From: Parvibacter caecicola
Lineage (GTDB): Bacteria > Actinomycetota > Coriobacteriia > Coriobacteriales > Eggerthellaceae
NCBI RefSeq assembly: GCF_003725335.1
Contig: NZ_QIBY01000009.1
Span: 1-64,000, forward strand
Reading direction: 5' to 3'
Length of the DNA stretch: 64,000 nt
The translations under genes were made by a program, and so were the position numbers. Shown here in pieces: positions 8,218-16,897 of this stretch. Numbering within the stretch: position 1 is the first letter of the stretch; every line of letters begins with the position of its first letter. Below the pieces are notes generated by a model. It had not been told where the DNA came from. It saw only the letters and a program-made list of their open reading frames with translations, and searched no databases.

Positions 8218-8704
8218 AGCGGCCATTTCTGAACCAATCATAAGAACGTTACAGCCCAGCGGCCCCGGGCTTACGACTTGTTAAGAACGGGGGTCTTGAC
8301 GCCCTAAAAACCCCATTTTGCGGGAAACTGTCACCAGAGAAAGCCGTTTTCTCTGGTTCGTCGTGCCTGTCAAAGGTGGGAAAACGCGGGCGAATGGCTT
8401 TGGCACCTTGATATCTGACTTGAAATCTCAGATTAACAGAAAGGCAAATTCCGCCGAAAAAAGGCAAGATATTGTAGAGGTAGAATTTCCCAACACAAGA
8501 ACGGTTTACTGTTCGTGATAAAACCTGGTCATATGCGGATTTATTTTTGGATGTTGGGGTTGAGAAACCCTCTAAAGAGGGAGTAAACTTACCTAATCCT
8601 TCGTTAATTTGGGGTTCGATAGGATATTTGGGGTCGAGACCATGACGAAACGTTGGCCGGGTGCTCATGGGCCCGGCGGGGATTTGCAGTAAGGCAGGTG
8701 CACT
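8218..8704. other. Long AT-richer leader upstream of the cell-wall hydrolase
   Basis: About 490 bases without a supported gene. A strong hairpin, CCAGAGAAA...TTTCTCTGG (8334-8356), lies near the oxidoreductase end but lacks a following T-run. A possible promoter is TTGAGA near 8560 with TAAACT 18 bases downstream. Secreted NlpC/P60 enzymes in Actinobacteria are often preceded by c-di-AMP riboswitches, but I could not match that motif's conserved elements here. Confidence 0.4.
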
Positions 8705-10474
8705 ATGAGAACAAAAGCAATATCGCTTCTCACCACCGCTGCCCTCATTGTTGGTACTTCGGGCAGTGTGGCGGTGGCCCAGAGCGTGGCTCTGGCCGAG
8801 AACACCAGCGGAGAGCAGTGGGAGAACCTTTCCTCTGATGAGCGCGAGGCGCTGAATAAACTTTCCGCGAGCGAATTTGAGAAGTTCTGTCAGCTGAGCG
8901 ATGCCGACCAGAAAGCGCGCCTGAGCAAGCTGGTGAGCGATATGAAGGCTCAGCAGAAAGCTGAGGAAGAAGCGGCGAAGAAGGCTGCCGAAGAGGCTGC
9001 CGCCAAGGCCGAGCAAGAGAAATTAGACGCCGAGGAGGCCGCCGGGGACAAGGGCGACAACACCGAGGGCGAAGACGGCACCGAGGGCGAGACCCCCGAT
9101 GTGCCAGAAACCCCTGATGGGGGCGACGAGGGCGAGACTCCCGAAACCCCTGAGGTCCCGGATGGCGGCGACGAGGGCGATGTTCCCGAAACGCCGGAAA
9201 CACCCGACACCCCTGACACCCCCGATACCGATGATGACGGGGAAGACCCGGAGGTGCCCCCGGTAGACGATCCTGCCGACGAGCCCACCGCTCCCACTCC
9301 CGAACAGCCGAAGCCCGAGGCCCCCGCGGTTGACGAAACCGCCAAGCCCGAGCCCAAGCCAGCTCCCGCCGAGCCCAAGCCCGAGGACAAGCAGGAGAAC
9401 AGCAACAAGACCACTGAGCCTATTCCCGACAGCGGCACCTACACGCCGAAGCATTATTCGCTGAACGCCACCACCGAGATGTTCATCGCCATCATCGGCG
9501 AACAAGCCCGTCAGCTGGCGCAGGAGAACGATCTCTACGCTTCCGTGATGATTGCCCAGGCCATTCTGGAGTCCGGTTCTGGCAATTCCGGCCTGGCCCA
9601 GGCGCCCAACTTCAACCTGTTCGGCATCAAGGGCTTCTACGAGGGCAATTCCGTGGTCATGCGCACTACCGAGTTCAACTCCCGCGGCGAGTCTTATACG
9701 CTGCTGGCCCGCTTCCGCGCCTACGACGGTTACGCCGACTCGCTGGCCGACTACGCCGACCTGCTGGCCAACGGCCTGGACGGCTACTATTCCGGCGCTT
9801 GGAAGAGCAACGCCGAAACCCCTGCCGAGGCCTGCGACTTCCTGGAGGGCCGTTACGCTACTTCGCCCACCTATTCCGAGAAGCTGCAAGACCTCATTGC
9901 CACTTACGATCTGGAGCGCTTCGACAAGCCGCTGAGCTGGGAGTACGTGGACACCTATGAGATGCAGGCCACCGACCCCGAAACCGGCGAGCTGCTGTTC
10001 GACGAAGAGGGCGAACCGGTTATGGAGCAGCGTACCGTGGCCGACCTGCTGTCTGAGGTTACCTCGCACCTGGGCACCCCCTATGTGTGGGGCGGCGCCG
10101 ACCCCATCACCGGCTTCGACTGCTCGGGACTGATGCAGTACAGCCTGCGCGAGGCCATGGGTGTGGACATTCCCCGCACCACCTACTTCCAGTGGCGCGT
10201 GGGCGAAACGGTGCAGTTTGACGATTTGCAGCCGGGCGACCTGCTGTTCTTCGATAACGACGGTGACATTCACCATGTGGCCATGTACCTGGGTGACGGC
10301 TACTACATTCATGCGCCGCACACCGGTGACGTGGTGCGCGTAACCGCCATGGAGGACAATATGCCTTCCTTTGCTCAGCGCGTGCTGCCCACCAAGCCGG
10401 TGGCGTTGCAGGTGAAGGCCCCCACTCCCGATGAGCTTTTGGACGAAGCACGCATGGAGGCGGGCATCAAGTAA
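8705..10474 (+). CDS. Secreted peptidoglycan hydrolase: glucosaminidase plus NlpC/P60
   Basis: 589 residues. Residues 1-~32 form a signal peptide (MRTKAISLLTTAALIVG...AVALAE-like). Residues ~45-115 are an Ala/Lys/Glu coiled-coil segment, and ~115-245 a highly acidic, Pro-rich stalk with TPETP-type repeats, presumably spanning the wall. Residues ~255-410 form a glucosaminidase (LytG-like) domain (QAILESGSGNSGLAQAPNFNLFGIKG). Residues ~445-560 form an NlpC/P60 endopeptidase with catalytic Cys in GFDCSGLMQYS and His in DIHHVAMYLG, followed by HAPHTG. It should cleave glycan strands and stem peptides outside the cell. The gene is monocistronic and is followed by a terminator. Confidence 0.93.
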   Translation: MRTKAISLLTTAALIVGTSGSVAVAQSVALAENTSGEQWENLSSDEREALNKLSASEFEKFCQLSDADQKARLSKLVSDMKAQQKAEEEAAKKAAEEAAAKAEQEKLDAEEAAGDKGDNTEGEDGTEGETPDVPETPDGGDEGETPETPEVPDGGDEGDVPETPETPDTPDTPDTDDDGEDPEVPPVDDPADEPTAPTPEQPKPEAPAVDETAKPEPKPAPAEPKPEDKQENSNKTTEPIPDSGTYTPKHYSLNATTEMFIAIIGEQARQLAQENDLYASVMIAQAILESGSGNSGLAQAPNFNLFGIKGFYEGNSVVMRTTEFNSRGESYTLLARFRAYDGYADSLADYADLLANGLDGYYSGAWKSNAETPAEACDFLEGRYATSPTYSEKLQDLIATYDLERFDKPLSWEYVDTYEMQATDPETGELLFDEEGEPVMEQRTVADLLSEVTSHLGTPYVWGGADPITGFDCSGLMQYSLREAMGVDIPRTTYFQWRVGETVQFDDLQPGDLLFFDNDGDIHHVAMYLGDGYYIHAPHTGDVVRVTAMEDNMPSFAQRVLPTKPVALQVKAPTPDELLDEARMEAGIK

Positions 10475-10499
10475 CCAAGCGGAAGCAAGCGAAATGCAT

Positions 10500-10531
10500 A
10501 AGCGCGGGCCCTTCGGGGTTCGCGCTTTTTT
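10500..10531 (+). terminator. Rho-independent terminator after the hydrolase
   Basis: AAGCGCG...CGCGCTT stem followed by a T-run, about 25 bases after the stop codon. Confidence 0.85.
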
Positions 10532-10645
10532 GTGCCCGTGGGAGTGGATGGCGCTCCGAAGCCCCAGATAGACCGCGCTTTAGCCAAGTAAAGAGCCCGT
10601 GCTCTGGTAAAATGCTTGCAATTACCCACGGCCAAAGGAGGGCAT

Positions 10646-12166
10646 ATGGATCTAAGCGCGATCAACGATCAACTCATTTCCATCACGGGGGTGATTGACG
10701 ACTTCATGTACACCTACATCTTGGTGATACTGCTGGTGTTCGTGGGCATCTACTACACCATCCGCACCAAGGCGGTGCAAATCCGCTACATCAAGGACAT
10801 GTTCACCCAGCTGACCGAGAAAAGGCACGTGAACGGCCAGCGCTCCATTTCCTCGTTCCAGGCCATGATGGTGTCCACCGCCTCCCGCGTGGGCACGGGC
10901 AACATCGCCGGCGTGGCTACGGCCATTGCCACTGGCGGCCCGGGCGCGGTGTTCTGGATGTGGCTGATGTGCATCGTGGGCGCCGCTTCTGCGTTCATCG
11001 AGTCTACCCTGGCCCAGATTTTCAAGGTTAAGTTCAAGGATGGCGAATTCCGCGGCGGTCCCGCTTACTACATCCAGCAGGGCCTGGGGCAGCGCTGGCT
11101 GGGCATCGTGTTCGCCATCGCCCTTATCCTGTGCTTCGCGTTCGGCTTTAACGGGCTGCAAACCTTCAACATGACCTCCTCGCTGGAATATTACATTCCC
11201 GACTACGCCGCCAACGGCGTGGCCCTGGGCGTGGGCATCGTGGTGTGCGTGTTCGTGGCCTTCGTCATTTTCGGCGGCGCCAAGCGCATCTCCATCATCA
11301 CGTCCATCATTGTGCCCATCATGGCTTTCGCCTACATCGCCCTGTCGCTGTGGACGGTGTTCGCCAACGTGGGCGAGCTGCCCACCGTGTTCGCCGTGGT
11401 GTTCCAGTCGGCCTTCGACTTCCAGTCGGTGGCGGGCGGTTTCGCCGGCTCTGTTGTGATGCTGGGCATCAAGCGCGGCCTGTTCTCCAACGAGGCTGGT
11501 ATGGGTTCCGCTCCCAACGCCGCCGCCACCGCGTCGGTTTCCCACCCAGTGAAGCAGGGCCTGGTGCAAAGCCTGTCCGTGTACATCGACACCCTGGTCA
11601 TTTGCACTGCCTCCGCTTTGATGGTGCTGATTTTCTACGTGCAGAACGGCGACGCCGCCGCCGGCCTGAATGGCATGGCGCTGGTGCAGATGGCCGTGAA
11701 CAACTCGGTGGGCGAAGTGGGCATCCACTTCATGACCTTCGCCATTTTCGCGTTCGCGTTCTCTAGCCTTATCGGCAACTACTTCTATGCCGAGAGCAAC
11801 TTCCTTTACATCACCAAGAACCGCTACGCGCTGTTCGCGTTCCGCGTCCTGTGCCTGCTGTTCATTCTGTACGGCGCGGTGAACAGCTTCGATCTGGCCT
11901 GGAACCTGGCCGACATCTTCATGGGCTTCATGGCCATCATCAACTTGGTGGTTATCTTGCTGCTGGGCAAGTGGGCGCTGGCGGCGCTGGACGACTATAC
12001 CAAGCAGCGCAAGGCTGGGAAGGACCCGGTGTTCTTGGCCTCCAGCGTACCCGGGCTGCCCGAGGTGCAGTGCTGGAAGGAAGAGGAGCTGCAGGACATC
12101 GGCCCCAAGCCCATCCAGGAGTACATCGATGAGGCGCTGGATCCGGACTTCTCGCCGCTGCATTAG
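10646..12166 (+). CDS. Sodium:amino acid (alanine) symporter, AGCS family
   Basis: 506 residues with about ten hydrophobic segments. VSTASRVGTGNIAGVATAIATGGPGAVFWMW and SNEAGMGSAPNAAATA are the conserved substrate/sodium-site blocks of the AGCS family (AgcS/DagA). It would import alanine or glycine with sodium. The start at 10646 has a strong AAAGGAGGG, so the short in-frame upstream extension is ignored. The gene is flanked by terminators on both sides, so it is monocistronic. Confidence 0.93.
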   Translation: MDLSAINDQLISITGVIDDFMYTYILVILLVFVGIYYTIRTKAVQIRYIKDMFTQLTEKRHVNGQRSISSFQAMMVSTASRVGTGNIAGVATAIATGGPGAVFWMWLMCIVGAASAFIESTLAQIFKVKFKDGEFRGGPAYYIQQGLGQRWLGIVFAIALILCFAFGFNGLQTFNMTSSLEYYIPDYAANGVALGVGIVVCVFVAFVIFGGAKRISIITSIIVPIMAFAYIALSLWTVFANVGELPTVFAVVFQSAFDFQSVAGGFAGSVVMLGIKRGLFSNEAGMGSAPNAAATASVSHPVKQGLVQSLSVYIDTLVICTASALMVLIFYVQNGDAAAGLNGMALVQMAVNNSVGEVGIHFMTFAIFAFAFSSLIGNYFYAESNFLYITKNRYALFAFRVLCLLFILYGAVNSFDLAWNLADIFMGFMAIINLVVILLLGKWALAALDDYTKQRKAGKDPVFLASSVPGLPEVQCWKEEELQDIGPKPIQEYIDEALDPDFSPLH

Positions 12167-12206
12167 CTTCGCAGAGCGCATAACGTGCCGCCTCGGGTGA
12201 CGTCCC

Positions 12207-12237
12207 AAAAGGCCGCTGGCAACCCCAGCGGCCTTTT
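12207..12237 (+). terminator. Rho-independent terminator after the symporter
   Basis: Perfect stem AAAAGGCCGCTGG with CCAGCGGCCTTTT about 40 bases after the stop. The symmetric A/T tails could also let it work on the minus strand. Confidence 0.88.
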
Positions 12238-12239
12238 CA

Positions 12240-12527
12240 TGACAGGGGACGGGGATAACGTCAGGTTTTCGGGGCAGGGGGAAGGGTGCCGTCGCAGGTC
12301 GAACTCGTAGGGCAGAGATTCTATCTCTGCCTTTTTTGCGTTTCTGGAGGGTGGGCCGACCCGGCAGGCCTGCGCTCGACGCTCCGCACGAGGGGAACTA
12401 ACTCGCCCTGGCGGGCGAGTGGATTTCCCCTCTGCTCCGCTTGACCGGACCTCTCTCCGACCTGCCGGGTCGGGCCAGCCAGGATGCACCGCGGGTTCGG
12501 ACCTGACGTTATCCCCGTCCCCTGTCA
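12240..12527. mobile_element. MITE-like foldback element with 26-bp terminal inverted repeats
   Basis: Ends are inverted copies built on GACGTTATCCCCGTCCC (12240-12265 and 12502-12527). Inside lie further nested inverted arms: GGGCCGACCCGGCAGG (12353-12368) against 12461-12476, GAGGGGAA (12390-12397) against 12425-12432, and CTCGCCC (12402-12408) against 12413-12419. The whole 288 bp could fold into one long imperfect hairpin centred near 12410. It carries a family 1 repeat (12306-12332) and no credible protein. A single end-like copy recurs at 54363-54389. Confidence 0.65.
12306..12332. repeat. Family 1 palindromic repeat, copy 7
   Basis: Perfect-arm copy (GCAGAGATTCTATCTCTGC core) inside the foldback element, followed by a T6 tract. 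Confidence 0.88.
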
Positions 12528-12651
12528 TGCTTTTTCTCATGGGCAGTTTTCGTGTAGGTGGGCTGGTCTTCATGGGGCTTACAGATTTGCTGCGTACCAT
12601 AGCCGCATCACGGCATGGCCCCCTGTGCTGGTGAATTGCGGAGGACGGGTT

Positions 12652-13248
12652 TTGGAAAAATCGGACATCATGGTTTGGGTGCTGGGCATCGTCAGCGCGG
12701 CAGCGTTGCTGGCGCTTTGGTGCGGGCTGGGGTTGTACCATGCGCAGACGCATTTGGGGTTCGGGCTGGCGGTTTCGCTGGGGGCGGGGCTGGTGGCAAC
12801 GGCCCTGCTGGTGGCGCGGGCCGAGGTGCGGCGGCGCTACCGAACTCGTACGGTTTACGTGAGCGACACCCATCTGTTCAACCCCGAGCTGGGGCTGGTG
12901 CCCCTGCGGGAAGGGGTGAAGCTGCAGGATGCCTTGGCCGATGCCATGGAACAGCTGCGCTACTCGTTCCGCACGCACGATTTCCCCAGCGACGAACAGT
13001 TTGTTCCTCGGTTTGTCGTGCGCACGGCTGGCTATAAAGCGCGGCGCGGGTGCGCGGTGCGCGGGTTTTCCGGGCGCTCTGCGGCGCCAGGTCCAATGAA
13101 GGCGGGCGCTGCCGCGTGCGGAACCGCCGCCCGGCAGCGCCAATGGTGCGGTGAGGTGGCGATGATGCGCAGCGGTGGCTCGGTGCAGTTCGACACTCCG
13201 GAACGGCTGCGGGCCATTTTGCAACCCCTCCATCCTGCGGCTCGCTAA
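12652..13248 (+). CDS. Small membrane protein of unknown function
   Basis: About 198 residues from a TTG start at 12652 with GGAGG seven bases upstream; ATG at 12670 is an alternative. Two hydrophobic segments occupy roughly residues 8-25 and 32-50, followed by a basic stretch (RAEVRRRYRTRT) and a soluble tail. I recognise no family. The second half (from about 13030) is Ala/Arg-rich with weak coding character and may be extended relative to homologues. It stands alone between the foldback element and galE. Confidence 0.5.
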   Translation: MEKSDIMVWVLGIVSAAALLALWCGLGLYHAQTHLGFGLAVSLGAGLVATALLVARAEVRRRYRTRTVYVSDTHLFNPELGLVPLREGVKLQDALADAMEQLRYSFRTHDFPSDEQFVPRFVVRTAGYKARRGCAVRGFSGRSAAPGPMKAGAAACGTAARQRQWCGEVAMMRSGGSVQFDTPERLRAILQPLHPAAR

Positions 13249-13381
13249 CCAGGCGCTGTGCAGCGCGGCGCGGCGGCCGTCGGCGTTGTTGGATGGCAGC
13301 GGCCTGGCGCCACTGTTTGCGGCAAATGCCAGAACAAGTACAATGAGAAGCCGCTGAAAACGAACGGAAAGGCAGGCGGCG

Positions 13382-14515
13382 ATGGCCAACAAAGGTTTGG
13401 GGAAGTCCCCGCAGGAAACCACCATTCTGGTTACCGGAGGCGCTGGGTTCATCGGCAGCCACACGGTGGTGGAGCTGCTGGCCCAGGGCTATACCGTGGT
13501 AGTGGTGGACGACTTGTCCAACTCCTCGCCCGAGGCGCTGTGGCGGGTTCGCGCCATCGCCGGCATTTCTGAAGACAGCCCCCAGCTGCGCTTCTACGAG
13601 GCCAGCATCCTAGACCGCGAGGCGCTGCATCGCATCTTCAGCGAAAACGGAATCGACGCCATCATTCACTTCGCCGGCTTCAAAGCGGTGGGGGAGAGCG
13701 TGGCCAAGCCGCTGGAATACTACTGGAACAACGTGGCTGGAACGCTGGTGCTGGCGGATGTGGCCCGCAGCCACGGGGTGAAGAACCTGGTGTTCAGCAG
13801 CAGCGCCACCGTGTATGGCGAGCCGGAGTTCATCCCCATTACCGAGGAGTGCCCCAAGCACGAGGCCACCAACCCCTACGGCCAAACCAAAAGCATGCTG
13901 GAGCAGGTGCTGACCGACCTGTACGTGGGCGATAACGAGTGGAACGTGGTGCTGCTGCGCTACTTCAACCCCATTGGCGCGCACGAGAGCGGCCTGATCG
14001 GCGAAGACCCCAAGGGCATCCCCAACAACTTGCTGCCCTATGTGGCGCAGGTGGCAGTGGGGAAGCTGCCTGAGGTGAACGTGTTTGGCGACGACTACCC
14101 CACCCCTGATGGCACTGGCGTGCGCGACTACATCCATGTGGTGGATTTGGCCCGCGGCCATGTGGCAGCGCTGGAATGGATGGCCGGGCGCGTGGGCACC
14201 GGCGAGCCGTGGGGGCTGGGCTCTGTGGCGGGCGCTGCCGCCGAGGACGGCACGCGCCACGGTGTGGGCATTTTTAACCTGGGCACCGGCAAGGGCTCTA
14301 GCGTGCTAGATGTGGTGCACGCCTTCGAGAAGGCCTGCGGGCATTCGCTGCCCTACGTGGTGCGGCCGCGGCGGGCGGGCGACATCGCCGAGAATTACGC
14401 CGCCTGCGACAAGGCGCGCCGCGAGTTGGGCTGGGAGGCCCAGTTTGATCTTGACCGCATGTGCGCCGACAGTTGGCGCTGGCAGTCTATGAATCCGGAC
14501 GGGTATAAGGGGTAG
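13382..14515 (+). CDS. galE: UDP-glucose 4-epimerase
   Basis: 377 residues. The Rossmann NAD motif TGGAGFIGSHTVVEL is near residue 20, a catalytic serine in SSSATVYG, and the YxxxK pair in NPYGQTKSML; LLRYFNPIGAH and DGTGVRDYIHVVDLARGH are signature blocks of GalE. It is about 35 residues longer than standard GalE, with extra sequence at the N-terminus and a Gly/Ala-rich insert (near VGTGEPWGLGSVAGAAAEDGTR). It interconverts UDP-glucose and UDP-galactose in the cytoplasm for envelope polysaccharides. It converges on pdxT across a strong terminator. Confidence 0.95.
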   Translation: MANKGLGKSPQETTILVTGGAGFIGSHTVVELLAQGYTVVVVDDLSNSSPEALWRVRAIAGISEDSPQLRFYEASILDREALHRIFSENGIDAIIHFAGFKAVGESVAKPLEYYWNNVAGTLVLADVARSHGVKNLVFSSSATVYGEPEFIPITEECPKHEATNPYGQTKSMLEQVLTDLYVGDNEWNVVLLRYFNPIGAHESGLIGEDPKGIPNNLLPYVAQVAVGKLPEVNVFGDDYPTPDGTGVRDYIHVVDLARGHVAALEWMAGRVGTGEPWGLGSVAGAAAEDGTRHGVGIFNLGTGKGSSVLDVVHAFEKACGHSLPYVVRPRRAGDIAENYAACDKARRELGWEAQFDLDRMCADSWRWQSMNPDGYKG

Positions 14516-14548
14516 TCGGCGTACCAAAGCGTCAAAAACGTGTAAATG

Positions 14549-14588
14549 CTGTGACCTGGGAAAACGTGGTGTCTTCCCAGGTCACAGC
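14549..14588. terminator. Bidirectional terminator between galE and pdxT
   Basis: 15-bp perfect stem GCTGTGACCTGGGAA / TTCCCAGGTCACAGC with an 10-base loop, between convergent genes. Confidence 0.8.
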
Positions 14589-14631
14589 TTTGTATGGGGC
14601 TGCATGAAACGTGCGGTTTTGTACGCGCTGT

Positions 14632-15444
14632 CTAGGCGAAGAGCGAAAGGAACAACCGGTAGAGGGCGTTGTCGTCGTTGAGCTCGGGGTGGAAGCAGCA
14701 GCCTATTTGGTTGCCGAAGCGCACCGCCACCGGCTCGCTGCCCAGGGCTACGAGGGCTTCTACGCCGGGGTCCATGGCCACGATGCGCGGGGCGCGGATG
14801 AAAGTGAGGGAGACGAGGGGCCCTTCGCCGTGTTTCACGTGAAGCGGCGCTGCGGCGGTGAAGCTGCCCAGCTGGCGGCCATAGCCGTTGCGGCGAACCG
14901 TGACGGGCAGGGTGCGGAAACCCTCGACGGGGTGCGGGCTTGCGAGGGCGCTGCTCGCAGGGGGCTCCGGTGGCGGTGCCGTGAGGGGCGCTGGGGCGGA
15001 GTCCCCTGCGATGGCGGCGGCCAGCGGCGCCGAGCCCTGTTGCTTCGCTGCGGAGGCGGCGCTGGGGGCGGTCGCGGTTTCGGTGGCTGCCGAGGGAGCC
15101 GCAGCTGGGCGGGCCGGGCGTTCGCGCTCGCCGTTTTGCTCGGAGTGCCGTCCGTCGCCGGTGCTTTCCACGGTTTCGGCCAGCAGGATGAGGCCGGCGC
15201 AGGTGCCCAGCACCGGCAGGCCGCCGCGGACGAGCTGCCGCAACGGTTCCAGCAGCCCTAAATCGCGCAGCAGCTTTGCCTGGGTGGTGGATTCGCCGCC
15301 GGGCAGCACCAGCCCGTCAAGGGGTTGGGCCAGGTCGGCCAGTTGCCGCAACTCTGTCGTTTCGCAGCCCAGCTGGTGCAGGCGCGCGGTGTGCTCGGCG
15401 AAGGCTCCCTGCACCGCCAGCACTCCAATGCGGCGGCTACACAC
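14632..15444 (-). CDS. pdxT: Pyridoxal 5'-phosphate synthase glutaminase subunit, with a large insert
   Basis: 270 residues against the usual ~190-200. [12 protein letters not shown] at the start, GGEST, the nucleophile Cys in [11 protein letters not shown] and the catalytic His/Glu in [10 protein letters not shown] are all present. The extra length is a ~65-residue Ala/Pro/Ser-rich insert between AETVES and [20 protein letters not shown], i.e. between the nucleophile strand and the conserved RRN/GRQ segment. PdxT supplies ammonia to PdxS. Its first 8 bases overlap the pdxS stop, indicating coupled translation. Confidence 0.93.
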   Translation of the reverse strand: MCSRRIGVLAVQGAFAEHTARLHQLGCETTELRQLADLAQPLDGLVLPGGESTTQAKLLRDLGLLEPLRQLVRGGLPVLGTCAGLILLAETVESTGDGRHSEQNGERERPARPAAAPSAATETATAPSAASAAKQQGSAPLAAAIAGDSAPAPLTAPPPEPPASSALASPHPVEGFRTLPVTVRRNGYGRQLGSFTAAAPLHVKHGEGPLVSLTFIRAPRIVAMDPGVEALVALGSEPVAVRFGNQIGCCFHPELNDDNALYRLFLSLFA

Positions 15445-16429
15445 CGCGGGCCTCCATAATCAGCTCGATTTCCTGCTCATTGATGCCCACCATGGCTTCG
15501 CCCAGGTTTTCGGACAGCTTCGCCAGCATGTCAGCGTCCTGGTAGTTGGTTACGGCGGCAACGATGGCGGCGGCCCGCTTCTCTGGGTTGCCCGACTTGA
15601 AAATGCCGCTGCCCACGAATACGCCCTCGGCGCCCAGCTGCATCATCAGTGCGGCGTCGGCGGGAGTGGCGATGCCGCCGGCAGCGAAGTTCACTACGGG
15701 CAGGCGGCCGCTGCGATGCACTTCCAGCAACAGCTCGTAGGGCACCTGCAGCTGCTTCGCCGCCTCGAACAGTTCGTCGGGGCGTAGGGCCGCCACCTGG
15801 GCAATCTGTGCGGTCATCTTGCGCATGTGGCGCACGGCTTGTACCACATCGCCGGTGCCCGGTTCGCCTTTCGTGCGAATCATGGTGGCGCCTTCTTGGA
15901 TGCGCCGCAGGGCTTCGCCCAGGTCGCGAGCGCCGCACACGAATGGAACGGCGAACTGGGTTTTGTCGATGTGGTAGGCGTCGTCGGCGGGAGACAGCAC
16001 TTCCGATTCGTCGATGTAATCGATTTCGATGGCCTGCAGGATTTGAGCTTCGGCGAAGTGACCGATGCGGCATTTGGCCATCACGGGGATGGTGACCGCC
16101 TCTTGGATGCCCCGGATCATGGCCGGGTCGCTCATGCGGGACACGCCGCCAGCGGCTCGGATGTCGGCGGGGATGCGCTCCAGCGCCATGACGGCGCAGG
16201 CGCCGGCGGCCTCGGCGATGCGAGCTTGTTCGGGGGTGGTCACATCCATAATCACGCCGCCTTTGAGCATTTGGGCCAGTTGGCGGTTCAAGGCCTGGCG
16301 GTTTTGGGAGCCGGGTGCTCCGGGCGTGGCGACGGTGCCGGAGTTGGCCGCCGCAGTGTCGGCAGCGCTGGGGTCTCCGGGCGCGGTTGCCGGGGTGTTT
16401 GGCGTTTGGGTGCTAGGTTCGCTTTGCAT
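15437..16429 (-). CDS. pdxS: Pyridoxal 5'-phosphate synthase lyase subunit
   Basis: 330 residues; homologues are ~290-295. The first ~40 residues are an Ala/Pro/Thr-rich extension, after which the family starts normally with [47 protein letters not shown] (with catalytic lysine HIDK nearby), TKGEPGTG and [31 protein letters not shown] are diagnostic. With PdxT it makes PLP from ribose 5-phosphate, glyceraldehyde 3-phosphate and glutamine. First gene of pdxST, divergent from the MocR-type regulator. Confidence 0.96.
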   Translation of the reverse strand: MQSEPSTQTPNTPATAPGDPSAADTAAANSGTVATPGAPGSQNRQALNRQLAQMLKGGVIMDVTTPEQARIAEAAGACAVMALERIPADIRAAGGVSRMSDPAMIRGIQEAVTIPVMAKCRIGHFAEAQILQAIEIDYIDESEVLSPADDAYHIDKTQFAVPFVCGARDLGEALRRIQEGATMIRTKGEPGTGDVVQAVRHMRKMTAQIAQVAALRPDELFEAAKQLQVPYELLLEVHRSGRLPVVNFAAGGIATPADAALMMQLGAEGVFVGSGIFKSGNPEKRAAAIVAAVTNYQDADMLAKLSENLGEAMVGINEQEIELIMEARGV

Positions 16430-16530
16430 AGGGTTCCTTTCTCGGGGCTTTTGCGCGCTTTAGCCTAAGGAAGTGCTGGCCCGTTTGGTATAGTCAATTC
16501 CAGGTAATTTGATAAGGTCAGCGAAGTTGC

Positions 16531-16806
16531 TGGCAGGAATAGGCCGTTAGTTCCGTCAGGGCCGCACGCGGGCACCCCGTTTCCGGCCCCCGTGGCGGAA
16601 TTAAGCCGCTAGTTCCGCCACGGCGGGATTGTCGCGACATGCGATTTGTGGCTTTGACGGAAATAGCCCCCAAGTTCCGCCACGGCGCCCCGCGATGAAG
16701 GCCTTTTGCCCGCGCCTGCCGGAAATAGCCCCCTAGTTCCGCCACGACGATCGGTCAGAGGGGCTTTGGCCCGCGTTTGGCAGGAATAGGCCGCTAGTTC
16801 CGGCAG
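16531..16806. repeat. Five dyad repeats at exact 62-bp period between pdxS and pdxR
   Basis: Five 28-bp copies at 16531, 16593, 16655, 16717 and 16779. Each has the form TGGCGGAA...TTCCGCCA with central AAGCCGCTAG-like bases, and start-to-start spacing is always 62. The 34-bp intervals differ from one another apart from a shared start (CGG/GGG) and a loosely shared GGCCCGCG in the last two. Arms change together (TGGCAGGAA/TTCCGTCA), as in protein-binding dyads or hairpins. 62 bp is close to six helical turns, so all copies face the same side of the DNA. The position between pdxST and a PdxR-type gene makes operator function the simplest reading; a REP cluster is the alternative. Confidence 0.85.
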
Positions 16807-16897
16807 GGCTTGGGATTGGTGGAGGTTGGGGGCTGGGCAAAGCGTCGGTGGAGGTTGGGCGCTTGGGGCAAAGCGTTGGCGGAAGGAGCGGGTAAGG

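Noticed and set aside
8218..8704. c-di-AMP (ydaO) riboswitch before the NlpC/P60 gene
   Set aside because: Expected from the gene type in Actinobacteria, but I could not find the conserved core elements; left as an unassigned leader.
8249..9016. 255-codon minus-strand frame across the hydrolase leader
   Set aside because: Covers the complement of the signal-peptide and coiled-coil region; no domain recognised.
12163..13464. Long minus-strand open frame of 433 codons
   Set aside because: It crosses the symporter terminator, the foldback element and the opposite-strand membrane-protein gene; composition is Arg/Pro-rich shadow coding with no recognisable domain.
16531..16806. CRISPR array (28-bp repeats, 34-bp spacers)
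   Set aside because: The spacing fits, but the repeats differ from each other at many positions, form strong dyads, number only five, lie in a regulatory intergenic region and have no cas genes nearby.
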